NCBI GenBank assembly: GCA_964647355.1
Contig: CAZYGK010000006.1
Location: 14,246 to 78,245, forward strand
DNA: 64,000 nucleotides
From: SZUA-430 sp964647355
GTDB lineage: Bacteria > Pseudomonadota > Alphaproteobacteria > Micropepsales > Micropepsaceae
Direction: 5' to 3'
The translations under genes and the position numbers were made by a program. Every line of letters begins with the position of its first letter. Position 1 is the first letter of the stretch. Below are positions 54,452 to 63,565 of this stretch, one piece after another. Below the pieces are notes generated by a model. It was not told where the DNA came from, searched no databases, and worked only from the letters and a program-made list of their open reading frames with translations.

Positions 54452-55501
54452 TCACTTACGCCGCTTCGCCTTCAGCGCCGCCCGCCGCATATCCGACAGC
54501 CCATCATGCGGCCCGAGCTCCCGCCGCGGTGCGTCCTTCCAGAGGAAGTCGCCAATCTCCTTGTTCCGCTTCGGATGCAAGGGATAGACGCATTTCGACC
54601 GGCTGCGCGACGCCTCGCCGACGACAATCAACCCGACGGGCTTGTCCGTATTATTGATGAAGCAATGAGCGATCCCCGTGCGGTCCGGGAAGCCCGCCCC
54701 GTCGCCCGGCTTCAAACGATGCAGATGGCCGTCGATCCACGCATCCGGCTCGCCCTCGACCACATAGACGAACTCTTCCTCGTCGAACTCCGCATGCGGC
54801 CAAGACGACCGCCGGCCCGGGGCAAGCAGGTCGTAACCCACGCCGATCCGCGTCAGCCCCATCGCGACAGACAAATGCGCGAAGTCCGCCATCGGCTCGT
54901 CATCGCCCGGATAAGGCTTGCCGGGCTTCAAGATCTTGCGCCAGTCGACGACGCAGGCGGGCTTGCGGCTCTCGCGCCACGACTCCGGCGTCGCGCGCTT
55001 GCGTACTGCGTCCGGAAGACCGTCATGGCCTCCAAGCTTGCGCTTCGGCGCATCGAGCCACAGATTGCCGTTCTTCCGCGCCGCCTCAGCCACCTCCCGT
55101 GTCACCGGAAAATTGACCGTCGAATTGTAGCGCGACGGCTCGCCGATCGTGAGCATCCGGACAGGCTCGTCCGTGTTGTTGATCAGGCAGTGCGCAAGCC
55201 CGTCGCGCCCCGGCCAGCCGACCGCATCACCGGCTTTCAGCCGGTAGAGATAGCCGTCCGACCACAAATCCGGCGCGCCCTCGAGGATGAAGACCATCTC
55301 CTCCTCGTCCCGCTCCGCGTGCGGCGGCGCCGAGCGCCAACCCGGCACAATCGCATCGTGACGAACGATGACCCGCTTCAGTTCGAACGGCGCCGAAAAG
55401 GATGCCGGACGCACCATCGGCTCCTTCGTGTGCCAATGGCGCATCGGCTCCGCATCCTCGACCTCGGACCAGTGGCGAATGAACGGCGGGCGCTTTGGCA
55501 T
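54452..55501 (-). CDS. Bicupin protein with internal duplication
   Basis: 349 residues made of two similar halves (about 30-175 and 205-345). Each has a cupin with PHAExDEEE…, GDAVGWP/GDGAGFP, GLAHCLINNTDEPV/GIAHCFINNTDKPV and then a WLDAPKRKLGGHDGLPD/WKDAPRRELGPHDGLSD tail. Histidine and glutamate ligands for a metal are present in both halves. Substrate unknown. It lies between the rluC-like gene (2 bp) and the ATP12 gene (4-bp overlap or 2-bp gap). Confidence 0.85.
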   Translation of the reverse strand: MPKRPPFIRHWSEVEDAEPMRHWHTKEPMVRPASFSAPFELKRVIVRHDAIVPGWRSAPPHAERDEEEMVFILEGAPDLWSDGYLYRLKAGDAVGWPGRDGLAHCLINNTDEPVRMLTIGEPSRYNSTVNFPVTREVAEAARKNGNLWLDAPKRKLGGHDGLPDAVRKRATPESWRESRKPACVVDWRKILKPGKPYPGDDEPMADFAHLSVAMGLTRIGVGYDLLAPGRRSSWPHAEFDEEEFVYVVEGEPDAWIDGHLHRLKPGDGAGFPDRTGIAHCFINNTDKPVGLIVVGEASRSRSKCVYPLHPKRNKEIGDFLWKDAPRRELGPHDGLSDMRRAALKAKRRK

Positions 55502-55503
55502 GC

Positions 55504-56634
55504 CTACCTCCGCCGACCGCGGTCCTTACCGCGGTCCTTGCCACGATCCTTTCCGCGGCGCGCGTGATGCTGCACGTCTTTCTTGTCGCGCTTGCGATCG
55601 TTCGGACGATACTCCGCGACGCCGGCGGGCGTACCCTTCTCCGGCACGAAATTCTCGAACGGATCGCGCCGGTCGTTCTTGTCGAAGCCGAACATGTCCC
55701 AGACCTTCGCCATGTGCGGCGGCAGCGGCGCCGAGACCTCAAGATATGTCCCGTTCGGATGACGGATGCGCAACGACCGCGCGTGCAGCATCAGCTTCTT
55801 CGGGATTTCGCCGTGTGCGCGCGCAGGCTCCTTGCCGTATTTCGGATCGCCCACGATCGGCGTATCGATGGCAGCCATATGCGCACGCAGCTGGTGCGTA
55901 CGGCCCGTGAGCGGCATCAGCGCGACCCACGCCATCGTTGTCACGTGATCGAGCATGTCGAACAGCGTGACGGCGCTCTTCGCGTCGTCTTCGTCGCCCT
56001 CTTCCGCGATCCGTACCCGTTCGTTCCCATCCGCGGCAGCCCGCTTCACAAGAGCGCCGTCGATCTTGCCCCGCCGCGGCGTCGGCACGCCGGTCGTCAG
56101 CGCCCAGTAAATCTTGCGCGTGTCGTGACGCCGGAACGCCATTGCCAAAGCGGCAGCAGCGCGCGCGTTGGCAGCGACCACCATCACGCCCGACGTATCG
56201 CGGTCGAGCCGGTGCACGAGGCGCGGCCGCTCCTCGCCCTCCTCGACCAAGCCCGGCAGCAAACCGTCGATATGCCGCTCCGTCTTCGTGCCGCCCTGGA
56301 CCGCAAGCCCGGCCGGCTTGTTGAGAACGATGACGTCGCGATCGCGATGGATCACCAAACTCTGAATGAACGTGCGATCCTTCGCCGAGATCTCGACCTT
56401 CGGCTTCTCCATCAAAGGTGCATCGCCCTGAGGGAGCGGCGGCACGCGCACGGTCTGTCCGCCCTCGACCCGGTGGTTCGCCTTCACTCGCGCGCCGTCC
56501 ACGCGCACCTGTCCCGTGCGCAGGAGCTTCTCAAGCCGCCCATGCGTGACCTGCGGATAGTGCCGCTGAAACCAGCGGTCGAGGCGAATCCCGTCCTCTT
56601 CGGGTTTGATCTTACGCTGAACGACGCCGCTCAT
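55504..56634 (-). CDS. RluC/RluD-family 23S rRNA pseudouridine synthase
   Basis: 376 residues. N-terminal S4 domain (RLDRWFQRHYPQVTHGRLEKLL in parts), then the synthase domain with the catalytic aspartate in HRLDRDTSGVMVVA. The C-terminal ~30 residues are Lys/Arg/Gly-rich with RGKD repeats, an RNA-binding-like tail. The target is most likely 23S rRNA (RluC type), inferred by similarity. ATG 56634 overlaps the crcB stop (ATGA). Confidence 0.92.
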   Translation of the reverse strand: MSGVVQRKIKPEEDGIRLDRWFQRHYPQVTHGRLEKLLRTGQVRVDGARVKANHRVEGGQTVRVPPLPQGDAPLMEKPKVEISAKDRTFIQSLVIHRDRDVIVLNKPAGLAVQGGTKTERHIDGLLPGLVEEGEERPRLVHRLDRDTSGVMVVAANARAAAALAMAFRRHDTRKIYWALTTGVPTPRRGKIDGALVKRAAADGNERVRIAEEGDEDDAKSAVTLFDMLDHVTTMAWVALMPLTGRTHQLRAHMAAIDTPIVGDPKYGKEPARAHGEIPKKLMLHARSLRIRHPNGTYLEVSAPLPPHMAKVWDMFGFDKNDRRDPFENFVPEKGTPAGVAEYRPNDRKRDKKDVQHHARRGKDRGKDRGKDRGRRR

Positions 56635-57011
56635 GCCGCCACCACCCGCACCAGCGCGAGCCCAGCAAACAACGCCAAGATCGACCCCAAAACCGACGCC
56701 GAAACGTAAAGCACCGTCGCGCCCCAATCGCCGCGCTCGATCATCACCGCGCTGTCGAGCGCGAACGCCGAAAACGTCGTGAACCCACCCAAGATGCCGG
56801 TCGTCAAAAACGCGCGCATCTCGGGCGAGAGGTTCAGCGATAACGCACCAAGTTCCGCGATGACGCCCATGACAAAACAACCAACCAAGTTCACCAGCAG
56901 AATCCCCCACGGGAATCCGGGCCCGATCCAATGCGTGATCTGGCTCGAGAGCGCATAGCGCCCGACCGCACCCAAAGCGCCGCCCAATGCGATTGCAACA
57001 ACAGTTCCCAT
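56631..57011 (-). CDS. crcB: CrcB/Fluc fluoride channel
   Basis: 126 residues, four membrane segments. Family motifs GGALGAVGRY and GILGGFTTFSAF. Dimeric fluoride exporters of this type protect against fluoride. ATG 57011 gives the usual family length. An in-frame TTG at 57047, with AGGAGA eight bases upstream and overlapping the NUDIX stop, would add 12 residues and cannot be excluded. No fluoride riboswitch was noticed. Confidence 0.92.
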   Translation of the reverse strand: MGTVVAIALGGALGAVGRYALSSQITHWIGPGFPWGILLVNLVGCFVMGVIAELGALSLNLSPEMRAFLTTGILGGFTTFSAFALDSAVMIERGDWGATVLYVSASVLGSILALFAGLALVRVVAA

Positions 57012-57043
57012 GCCGCGCGGTATCGCATGGGCATTACGCCCGT

Positions 57044-57526
57044 TCAAAGCGGTATCTCCTGAAGCGGCTGCGACTCGTTCTTCAGATAGGCGTCAACCAA
57101 GTAACCAAGCCGCGGCGGGAAGATCGTCTCGGTCGCCGCGAGCAGCTCCGCCACCGTCCACCAGCGATGCGCCCGCATCACCTCCCGCTCGACATCGGTC
57201 CAGTTCCCGGTGCTGAGCGCCGACGTCGGACTGCGCACGAGGAAGAACCGCTCCAGCGTCTTAACCGGCTCGCCCTTGAAGACGAGCTGGTTCGACCCGA
57301 ACCACAGCTCGCGCCCATAGATGCAGCCGCCGATACCCGTCTCTTCTTGCACCTCGCGCACGAGCGCGTTGCGCACGTCTTCGCCCGCCTCGATTTCACC
57401 GCCCGGCGTGGCCCAAAACCGGCGGGGCTCGTCGGCGATGAAGCCGGCAGGCAATTCGAACTGGAACAGCAGCACGCGATCTTGCGGGTCGAGCATCACG
57501 GCGCGCGCCGTCTTGCGCTCCCTCAT
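57044..57526 (-). CDS. NUDIX hydrolase
   Basis: 160 residues. Nudix box GGEIEAGEDVRNALVREVQEETGI (key residues G, E, RE, EE, G) at about residues 43-66. It cleaves a nucleoside diphosphate linked to some moiety; the substrate is unknown. ATG 57526 overlaps the rarA stop by 4 bp (ATGA). Confidence 0.92.
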   Translation of the reverse strand: MRERKTARAVMLDPQDRVLLFQFELPAGFIADEPRRFWATPGGEIEAGEDVRNALVREVQEETGIGGCIYGRELWFGSNQLVFKGEPVKTLERFFLVRSPTSALSTGNWTDVEREVMRAHRWWTVAELLAATETIFPPRLGYLVDAYLKNESQPLQEIPL

Positions 57527-58824
57527 GCCTTGCCCCTCAAGCCCGCCCAACGTTCGAGCCGCGCCTTGATCTCTTTCTCAAGACCGTCGCCCGCCGGTTC
57601 GTAAAACGTCTCGCGCGGCATCCCGTCCGGGAAGTAGTTCTGGCCCGAGAACCCCTCCGGCGTTTCCGGGTCGTAGACGTAGCCTTTCCCGTAGCCGAGG
57701 TCTTTCATCAACCGCGTCGGCGCATTCAGAATGTGCAACGGCGGGTTCAGCGAGCCCGTCCGCTGCGCCGCCTGCATCGCCGATCCGAACGCCGCATAAG
57801 CCGCATTCGACTTCGGCGCGCAGGCGAGAAAGATCACCGCCTCCGCGATCGCGAGCTCACCCTCCGGCGAACCCAAAAACTCGTAGGCATCCTTTGCCGC
57901 AATCGAAAGCGTCAGCGCCCGCGGATCGGCAAGCCCTATGTCTTCGATCGCCATCCGCACGACACGCCGCGCGATATAGAGCGGCTCCTCGCCGCCCGCG
58001 AACATCCGCGCGAGCCAATAGAGCGCCGCATCCGGATCCGACCCGCGCACCGACTTGTGCAGCGCGCTGATCAGATTGTAGTGCCCTTCCCGCCCCTTAT
58101 CGTAGATCGGCGCGCGCTTCTGCACGGTGCGCGCCAGATCGGCGGTCGTAAGCGGCTTCATCGTTTTGAGCGCCAGAACCTCCTCACCCAGGTTCAAAAG
58201 AAAGCGCCCGTCGCCGTCAGCCATCGCCTTCAGGCTCGCACGCGCATCGTCGTCCAGCGGCAGCTTCTCTTTCGTCAGAGCCTCCGCCCGCTGCAGCAGC
58301 TGCTCCAGATGCTCCGTACTTAGACGATTGAGCACCAACACCTGTGCCCGCGAGAGCACGGCGGCGTTCAACTCGAAGCTCGGGTTCTCCGTCGTCGCCC
58401 CGACGAGGATGACCGTCCCATCCTCCATCACCGGCAAGAACGAATCCTGCTGTGCCCGGTTGAAGCGGTGAATCTCGTCCACAAAGAGCAGCGTGCCCTT
58501 GCCCTGCGCGCGGCGTGCGCGCGCCATGTCGAACGCTTTACGCAACTCGGCGACGCCCGAAAAGATCGCCGAAAGCTGCTCGAAGTGCAGGCTCAAACCC
58601 TGGCTCAAAAGCCGCGCGATCGTGGTCTTACCCGTCCCCGGCGGCCCCCATAGGATGAGCGACGACAACCGCTTTGCCGCCAGCATCCGCCCGATGGGCC
58701 CTTCGGCCCCGAGCAAATGCTCCTGCCCGATCACTTCGGCGAGCGCCTTCGGCCGCAGCCGGTCCGCGAGCGGGCGCGGCCCCGCGCCCTCCTCCAACCC
58801 GGCTGCCTCGAAGAGCGTCGCCAT
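57523..58824 (-). CDS. rarA: RarA/MgsA replication-associated AAA+ ATPase
   Basis: 433 residues. Walker A WGPPGTGKTT, Walker B LLFVDEIHRF, sensor 1 ATTENPSF, and the C-terminal MgsA tetramerisation part (…YWLARMFAGGEEPLYIARRVVRMAIEDIGLADP… in parts). It acts at stalled replication forks. ATG 58824 follows the protease gene by 9 bp. Confidence 0.95.
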   Translation of the reverse strand: MATLFEAAGLEEGAGPRPLADRLRPKALAEVIGQEHLLGAEGPIGRMLAAKRLSSLILWGPPGTGKTTIARLLSQGLSLHFEQLSAIFSGVAELRKAFDMARARRAQGKGTLLFVDEIHRFNRAQQDSFLPVMEDGTVILVGATTENPSFELNAAVLSRAQVLVLNRLSTEHLEQLLQRAEALTKEKLPLDDDARASLKAMADGDGRFLLNLGEEVLALKTMKPLTTADLARTVQKRAPIYDKGREGHYNLISALHKSVRGSDPDAALYWLARMFAGGEEPLYIARRVVRMAIEDIGLADPRALTLSIAAKDAYEFLGSPEGELAIAEAVIFLACAPKSNAAYAAFGSAMQAAQRTGSLNPPLHILNAPTRLMKDLGYGKGYVYDPETPEGFSGQNYFPDGMPRETFYEPAGDGLEKEIKARLERWAGLRGKA

Positions 58825-58833
58825 CAAGCCTCT

Positions 58834-60213
58834 CTAATTACGGACACTCAGCGTCAGCGTGCTGCCGCCGCGGTCGACCGCGATGTTCCAGACGCGCGCG
58901 CCTTTACGCAGCGTGTCCTGCAGCGACGCCACATTGGTGATCTTGCGTCCGTTCACACCAAGAACAACGTCGCCCGGCTCAAACCCGAACCGCGCCGCGA
59001 GCGAACGGTCGTCGACGTCCGTTACGACCACGCCGCTCGCCCGCTCGATGCCGAACTCGCTCGCCAACCCGGACGTGAGGTTCGCAACCTTCGCGCCTTG
59101 CAGCGGATTGCGCCCTTCGATCGCAGCACTCGCCCGCGCATTGGCAGGCTCGCTGATCAACCGCACGGAGGCTGTCCGCACTTGACCGCCGCGCAGGTAG
59201 GTCAGTGTCGTCGTATTACCGACACCCTTCGTCGCCGTGCGGAAGTTTAGGCCCTGCTCGTCGTTGACGGCAAACTCGTCGACCTTCGTGATCACGTCCT
59301 GACGCGTCAAACCGGCTTGGGCCGCGGGGCTTCCCGGCACGACGTCGCGCACCAGCAACCCGATCGGCCGGTCGAGCCCGAGGCTCTCCGCAATCCGCGC
59401 ATCGACAGGCTGCACGTCGATCCCGAGCCACGGCCGCGCAACTTCCTTTGCCCCACCAAGCGCGGTGTTCACCACAACCTTGACCATGTTCGACGGAATC
59501 GCAAACCCGATACCGATGTTCCCACCGCTACGCGAAAAGATCGCCGAGTTGATGCCGATCAGCCGCCCGTCGACCGTGACCAGCGCGCCGCCCGAGTTAC
59601 CGGGGTTGATCGCCGCATCCGTCTGGATGAAGAACTGATAGTCGCTAACGCCGGCTTGCGTCCGCGCGAGCGCCGAAACGATGCCGCTCGTCACGGTCTG
59701 CCCGACGCCGAACGGGTTGCCGATCGCAAGCACGATATCGCCCACTTCCGCATCGTCGCTGTCGTGGAAGGCAAGCGTCGGCAGCGGCTTTCCGTTTGTG
59801 CTCACACGCAAGATCGCCAGATCCGTCCGCTCATCCGCCAAAAGGACCTTCGCCTCGAACTCGCGCCGGTCTGCCAACGCAACGACGATTTCGTCCGCGT
59901 TCGCGACCACGTGATTGTTCGTGACGATAATCCCGTCAGAGCGCACGATCACGCCGGACCCGAGCGCGCTTTGCACCCGGTCGCGGCCGCCGAACATGCG
60001 CCCGAAGAACGGATCGTCCGCGAACGGATTGCGCACCTTGCGCTTCGAATAGATGTTGACGACAGCCGGCGCCGTCTTCTTCACCACGGAGGCGAACGAC
60101 AATTGCATCTGCTGCGACGACGTCGGGACGACGCGAACCGGCTGCGGCTGCGCGAACGCCGCCTGCGCGGCGAACAGACCCAAAGCGACGACCGAAAGCG
60201 AATTCATCTTCAT
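58834..60213 (-). CDS. DegP/DegQ-type periplasmic serine protease
   Basis: 459 residues. Signal peptide (…AAQAAFAQ), trypsin-like domain with His101 (TNNHVV), Asp131 (DERTDLAIL) and Ser207 (NPGNSGGA), followed by two PDZ domains. It degrades or holds misfolded envelope proteins. It is the first gene of the long minus-strand block; the 11-bp repeats lie 185-250 bp upstream of its ATG. Confidence 0.95.
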   Translation of the reverse strand: MKMNSLSVVALGLFAAQAAFAQPQPVRVVPTSSQQMQLSFASVVKKTAPAVVNIYSKRKVRNPFADDPFFGRMFGGRDRVQSALGSGVIVRSDGIIVTNNHVVANADEIVVALADRREFEAKVLLADERTDLAILRVSTNGKPLPTLAFHDSDDAEVGDIVLAIGNPFGVGQTVTSGIVSALARTQAGVSDYQFFIQTDAAINPGNSGGALVTVDGRLIGINSAIFSRSGGNIGIGFAIPSNMVKVVVNTALGGAKEVARPWLGIDVQPVDARIAESLGLDRPIGLLVRDVVPGSPAAQAGLTRQDVITKVDEFAVNDEQGLNFRTATKGVGNTTTLTYLRGGQVRTASVRLISEPANARASAAIEGRNPLQGAKVANLTSGLASEFGIERASGVVVTDVDDRSLAARFGFEPGDVVLGVNGRKITNVASLQDTLRKGARVWNIAVDRGGSTLTLSVRN

Positions 60214-60733
60214 TGCTCTACCAATTCCTCAGAACGTCCACCCGTGAGGCGGCTTTGAAACGCGACTCGCCACACCTTTTCAAGCTGGCCACGTGCGCGC
60301 AAAGGTAGGGTGCCGGCCGCCCAATTCGAGAGGCGGACAAGCCCACCCGGATACAACCAACGGCTGCATCCGCGCGGCGCAAAATCCGAAGCGTTATATC
60401 CGTTAGATTGGCTGATTTCTCCGACTTCATCCGTTAGATATCCGTTAGAAATGCGTTAGGTCTCCGTCTGCGACAAGCTGGGCGAGCCGCAGAACTCCGC
60501 CGACACCCGCGAGCGCCGTCAGCAACCAGAACGCGAGCCAATATGCGAAGGCGAAAGCGAGCACCCATACTGCAGACCAACCGCATTGCCGCCCGCGACT
60601 GTGCAGCAACCGACATAAGTAACATTGAAACTTCGTACCTCAAGGGATCGCACCCCGGACACTTTGGGTTTGGCGGCGGACGGTTTGTCGCTCAAACAAC
60701 GTCGCAGGCCGGACTTACAAGGAACACACACCG
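60214..60733. other. 520-bp divergent intergenic region
   Basis: It separates the DegP-type gene (minus) from a membrane protein gene (plus). It contains the 11-bp tandem repeats. A minus-strand frame ending at 60445 would encode a hydrophobic peptide of about 40-55 residues (…LAFAFAYWLAFWLLTALAGVGG…), but it has no ribosome site and starts only with TTG or GTG, so I do not call it. No other coding signal was seen. Confidence 0.5.
60429..60461. repeat. Three tandem 11-bp repeats, plus one upstream copy
   Basis: ATCCGTTAGAT (60429-60439), ATCCGTTAGAA (60440-60450) and ATGCGTTAGGT (60451-60461) follow each other without spacing. Another exact ATCCGTTAGAT is at 60398-60408. An 11-bp period is one helical turn, as in binding sites of OmpR/PhoB-type regulators. 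It could control the DegP-type gene, the membrane protein gene, or both. Confidence 0.75.
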
Positions 60734-61498
60734 ATGCGCGTCACCGAAGCCGTCTGGGCCGCATACCTGCTCCTATTGAGAAACCTCGCTTCATTCCTGC
60801 CGATCGCCCTCGCCTGGGCCGTCATCACGGCAATCCCAAGCGTTGTCGCCTTGCTCGGAGCGGACGCCGACCTGCCTGAGAGCGACGATGCAACGTTGAT
60901 CGCAATCGCGCCGACCTTTCTCACGCTACTGCTCAGCATCGCTGGCTCCGTCTGTATGGCCATCGTTTGGTACCGCTTCGTTATTCACGGCGAACCTGTT
61001 GCACGGCTCTTTCCGGCAACGACAGAGGTTATCCCACCCTACGTCACCCGCCTCCTCGTGGCTTCGCTTCCGACCGTCGTACTGGCCACACTGATCTACT
61101 GGCTTTCATGGGATACGGTGACCCCGATCCAGGGTGCGAGCATCTATGTAGGCACATCGCTTCTGTTCGCCGCCACCGCGCGTTTCCTCTTGATACTCCC
61201 GGCCAGCGCGACGGGCGACACGGCAACCACGGCGCGTGCGTCATGGCGCGCAACCGATGGCCAAACCCTCGCGCTCTTCCTAGGACTATCGGCCTGCGAC
61301 CTGCCGTTCACGACCGTCATCGTCGCGATCGATTACGTCACGTTCGCTTACGACCTCGACTCGCTCAAGGGGATCGCCGCTTTCGCCGTCACTCAAGTCC
61401 TCGACCTCGCCCGAAACGTCGTCTGGGCGGCGTTCATGTCGCGCGCCTACCTCCAGTTCATGCACCCAGTGCAACGGCAGGCCGATCACTTTCGCTGA
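60734..61498 (+). CDS. Polytopic membrane protein of unknown function
   Basis: 254 residues with about five to six membrane segments (starting LLLLRNLASFLPIALAWAVI; SIAGSVCMAIVWYRFVIHGE; LLVASLPTVVLATLIYWLSW; ending …VVWAAFMSRAYLQFM). No recognised catalytic motif. ATG 60734 has AAGGAAC upstream. It is a single gene with a long upstream region. Confidence 0.7.
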   Translation: MRVTEAVWAAYLLLLRNLASFLPIALAWAVITAIPSVVALLGADADLPESDDATLIAIAPTFLTLLLSIAGSVCMAIVWYRFVIHGEPVARLFPATTEVIPPYVTRLLVASLPTVVLATLIYWLSWDTVTPIQGASIYVGTSLLFAATARFLLILPASATGDTATTARASWRATDGQTLALFLGLSACDLPFTTVIVAIDYVTFAYDLDSLKGIAAFAVTQVLDLARNVVWAAFMSRAYLQFMHPVQRQADHFR

Positions 61499-61535
61499 GC
61501 CGTAGAGACTCCCGCAGCGAGCGCGGGGGGCGCCC

Positions 61536-61922
61536 CTATGACCGCCCAGACGCCACTGGCGGCGGCACGCGATCGAGCTTGTCGAAGAACTTGCGGCCCA
61601 GGGCCAGCAACTGCCCGTCGCTCAAATGCTCGACCGTTTCCCAGCCTTTGATGTGCGGCATGAGCGATGCTCGGTGTTTCTCGACGTAATGGCGGAAGTC
61701 CGCCTGCGCCTGGCGCGAACCCGCAACAAGCACCTCTTCCACGCCCTTCAGCGCGTCGCAGACCTCGGCGTAGAACTCGTGGATCGCACGCACGTTGCTG
61801 CCGTGCTGACGCGTGTAGTGATTGTGATCTTTCACCTTCGCCGCCTCGACCTTGCCGTCCGAAAATTGCTGGATCTGCGCGCTGTGGTGATCCAACCAAA
61901 CCACGGCATGAAACAAAGTCAT
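61536..61922 (-). CDS. Small 'translational machinery'-type protein
   Basis: 128 residues. FHAVVWLDHHSAQIQQF at the N-terminus and GWETVEHLSDGQLLALGRKFFDKLDR at the C-terminus (in parts) resemble small alphaproteobacterial proteins often annotated as translational machinery or host-attachment-like, related to the eRF1/baeRF fold. The function is not established. A strong ribosome site AGGAGGG precedes ATG 61922. An FNR/FixK-like box is 88-101 bp upstream. Confidence 0.7.
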   Translation of the reverse strand: MTLFHAVVWLDHHSAQIQQFSDGKVEAAKVKDHNHYTRQHGSNVRAIHEFYAEVCDALKGVEEVLVAGSRQAQADFRHYVEKHRASLMPHIKGWETVEHLSDGQLLALGRKFFDKLDRVPPPVASGRS

Positions 61923-62009
61923 GGTAATCCCTCCTGGATACGACCGCGCCTCGGCGCGGCTCGCTTACTGTCACGGATTGCAGAAGACACGCGAACGCAC
62001 CCCTTCGCG

Positions 62010-62023
62010 TTGACTTAGATCAT
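62010..62023. promoter_or_regulatory. FNR/FixK-like box
   Basis: TTGAC-TTAG-ATCAT: 9 of 10 half-site bases agree with the FNR/FixK palindrome TTGAY-N4-RTCAA. It lies 88 bp upstream of the ATG at 61922. AGATCAT occurs again 22 bp further on (62039-62045). Confidence 0.4.
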
Positions 62024-62072
62024 TTCTGGGGCCGCCTCAGATCATACGGAGCGCGGCAGACGGCCGCCCCGC

Positions 62073-63305
62073 CTAGCAAATCCAGACGCCGCCAGCGTTT
62101 GAGCGATAGCCGAGCGCCTTGTACGCCGCATCGACGAGGCTCTGCCCCCGGTCGTTGAGCAGGAGGCCAAGCCCCATCTGGTTCATCGAATACCCGAAGC
62201 TCATGCGCGTCTCGGGGCAGGCAAAGCCGATTGATCCCCCCGCGCCCACATGCCCGAACGCGCTCTCCGACAAGAGGCAGCTCGCGCTGTCCGTGCCGGG
62301 CAGCCAGCGATTGTCCATCGACTTCATGTAACCGAGCGCAAAGCGCGTCGGGATCATCAGCGTACCGTCATAGTGCGTGGCCATCGCGATCCGCCCCATC
62401 CGCGCGAGCGTGTCTTTGCCGACGAAGTGCTTACCGTTGAGCGTTCCGCCATTCGCAAGCGGTGCGTACAGTCCCGCCAGGCCCCGCGCATTCGTCATGC
62501 CGTTACCCGCGCCGATTTCGGCCGCCCGCCCTTCGCGCATGTTGGGGCTGAACGCGAGGAAGTCCCGCATAAACAAATGCGACGGCGACGTAGGATCGCT
62601 CATCGCCTTCTGGACGAAGCGCGACTGCATGAGCTCCGGCGTCGGCGCCGCAGGGATCGTCGGCGCGACGCGGTGTTCTTGGCTCTCCGGCAACCCAATC
62701 CAAAAGTCGAGCCCAAGGGGCTTGGCCACTTCGTCCTGAAAGTACACGCCCATCCGCTTGCCGGCGGCGCGGTGCACGATCTCACCGACCGTCCACGACA
62801 TCGTAATCCCGTGATAACCGTTGCGCGTGCCTGGCTCCCAAAACGGCGCTTCCTTCGCAATCACGTCGACCATGTAGTCCCAGTTGTAGAAGCCGCCCGG
62901 CTTCGGCACCGCACGCACGTGCGGCACGCCGACCGAATGATCGAGCGTCATCGCGACGCGCGCGTTCTCTTTCCCGTTCTGCCCGAACTCGGGCCAGTAC
63001 TTCGTCACCAACGCGTCGAGATCGAGCTTTCCGCGATCGGCCAGCATGTGCGCCGTCAGCGCCATCGCACCCTTCGTCGATGAAAATACGCAGCAGATCG
63101 TATCTCTGTCCCAAGCCGCGCCGCCCGGCGCCCGCTTGCCGCCCCAAAGATCGACGACGGTCTTGCCTTCGATCGTAATCGCGCAACTCGCTCCCACCTC
63201 GCCGCGCGCCTCGAAATTCGTCACGAACGCGTCGAGGACGCCGGAGAATCTCGGGTCGCACGTGCCTTCGACAGTGCCAGCCTTCGTCGTTAGTGAAATC
63301 GCCAT
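62073..63305 (-). CDS. Beta-lactamase-fold serine hydrolase
   Basis: 410 residues, class C/EstB-like family. The catalytic SxxK is at residues 75-78 (FSSTKGAM), and an HxG in place of KTG is seen in GHVGAGGSIGF near the C-terminus. No signal peptide, so a cytosolic esterase or amidase is more likely than an antibiotic-resistance enzyme. ATG 63305 has AGAGAGG upstream; the frame open to 63725 runs through the tRNA-Pro gene and is not real. Confidence 0.87.
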   Translation of the reverse strand: MAISLTTKAGTVEGTCDPRFSGVLDAFVTNFEARGEVGASCAITIEGKTVVDLWGGKRAPGGAAWDRDTICCVFSSTKGAMALTAHMLADRGKLDLDALVTKYWPEFGQNGKENARVAMTLDHSVGVPHVRAVPKPGGFYNWDYMVDVIAKEAPFWEPGTRNGYHGITMSWTVGEIVHRAAGKRMGVYFQDEVAKPLGLDFWIGLPESQEHRVAPTIPAAPTPELMQSRFVQKAMSDPTSPSHLFMRDFLAFSPNMREGRAAEIGAGNGMTNARGLAGLYAPLANGGTLNGKHFVGKDTLARMGRIAMATHYDGTLMIPTRFALGYMKSMDNRWLPGTDSASCLLSESAFGHVGAGGSIGFACPETRMSFGYSMNQMGLGLLLNDRGQSLVDAAYKALGYRSNAGGVWIC

Positions 63306-63390
63306 CGGGAACCTCTCTGCGGCGTTCACGCTAAGCGACGATGTTTGCGTTTGGCAATGCGCGGTCTGGGGCCGCTCTCGTTGCGGTGAA

Positions 63391-63467
63391 TGGTCGGAGC
63401 GACAGGATTTGAACCTGCGACCCCCAGTCCCCCAGACTGATGCGCTACCAGGCTGCGCTACGCTCCG
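63391..63467 (-). tRNA. tRNA-Pro(GGG)
   Basis: 77 nt. Acceptor stem CGGAGCG (63461-63467) pairs with CGCTCCG (63395-63401), discriminator A, encoded CCA (63391-63393). D-arm GTAGCGCAGCCTGGTAGCGC, anticodon loop CTGGGGG giving GGG, T-arm GGTTCGAATCC. Confidence 0.96.
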
Positions 63468-63565
63468 ACATTTGCTTGCGAACCCGCGGCGTTCGCGGCG
63501 GGTGCGTTTGGGGCGCGCAATATAGGCAGGCGCCCCCTGCGGATGCAATGCGGCCAATCCTGCGT

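Noticed and set aside
60445..60610. Small hydrophobic peptide gene on the minus strand
   Set aside because: It has only TTG/GTG starts without a ribosome site and ends inside the tandem repeats; left uncalled pending expression data.
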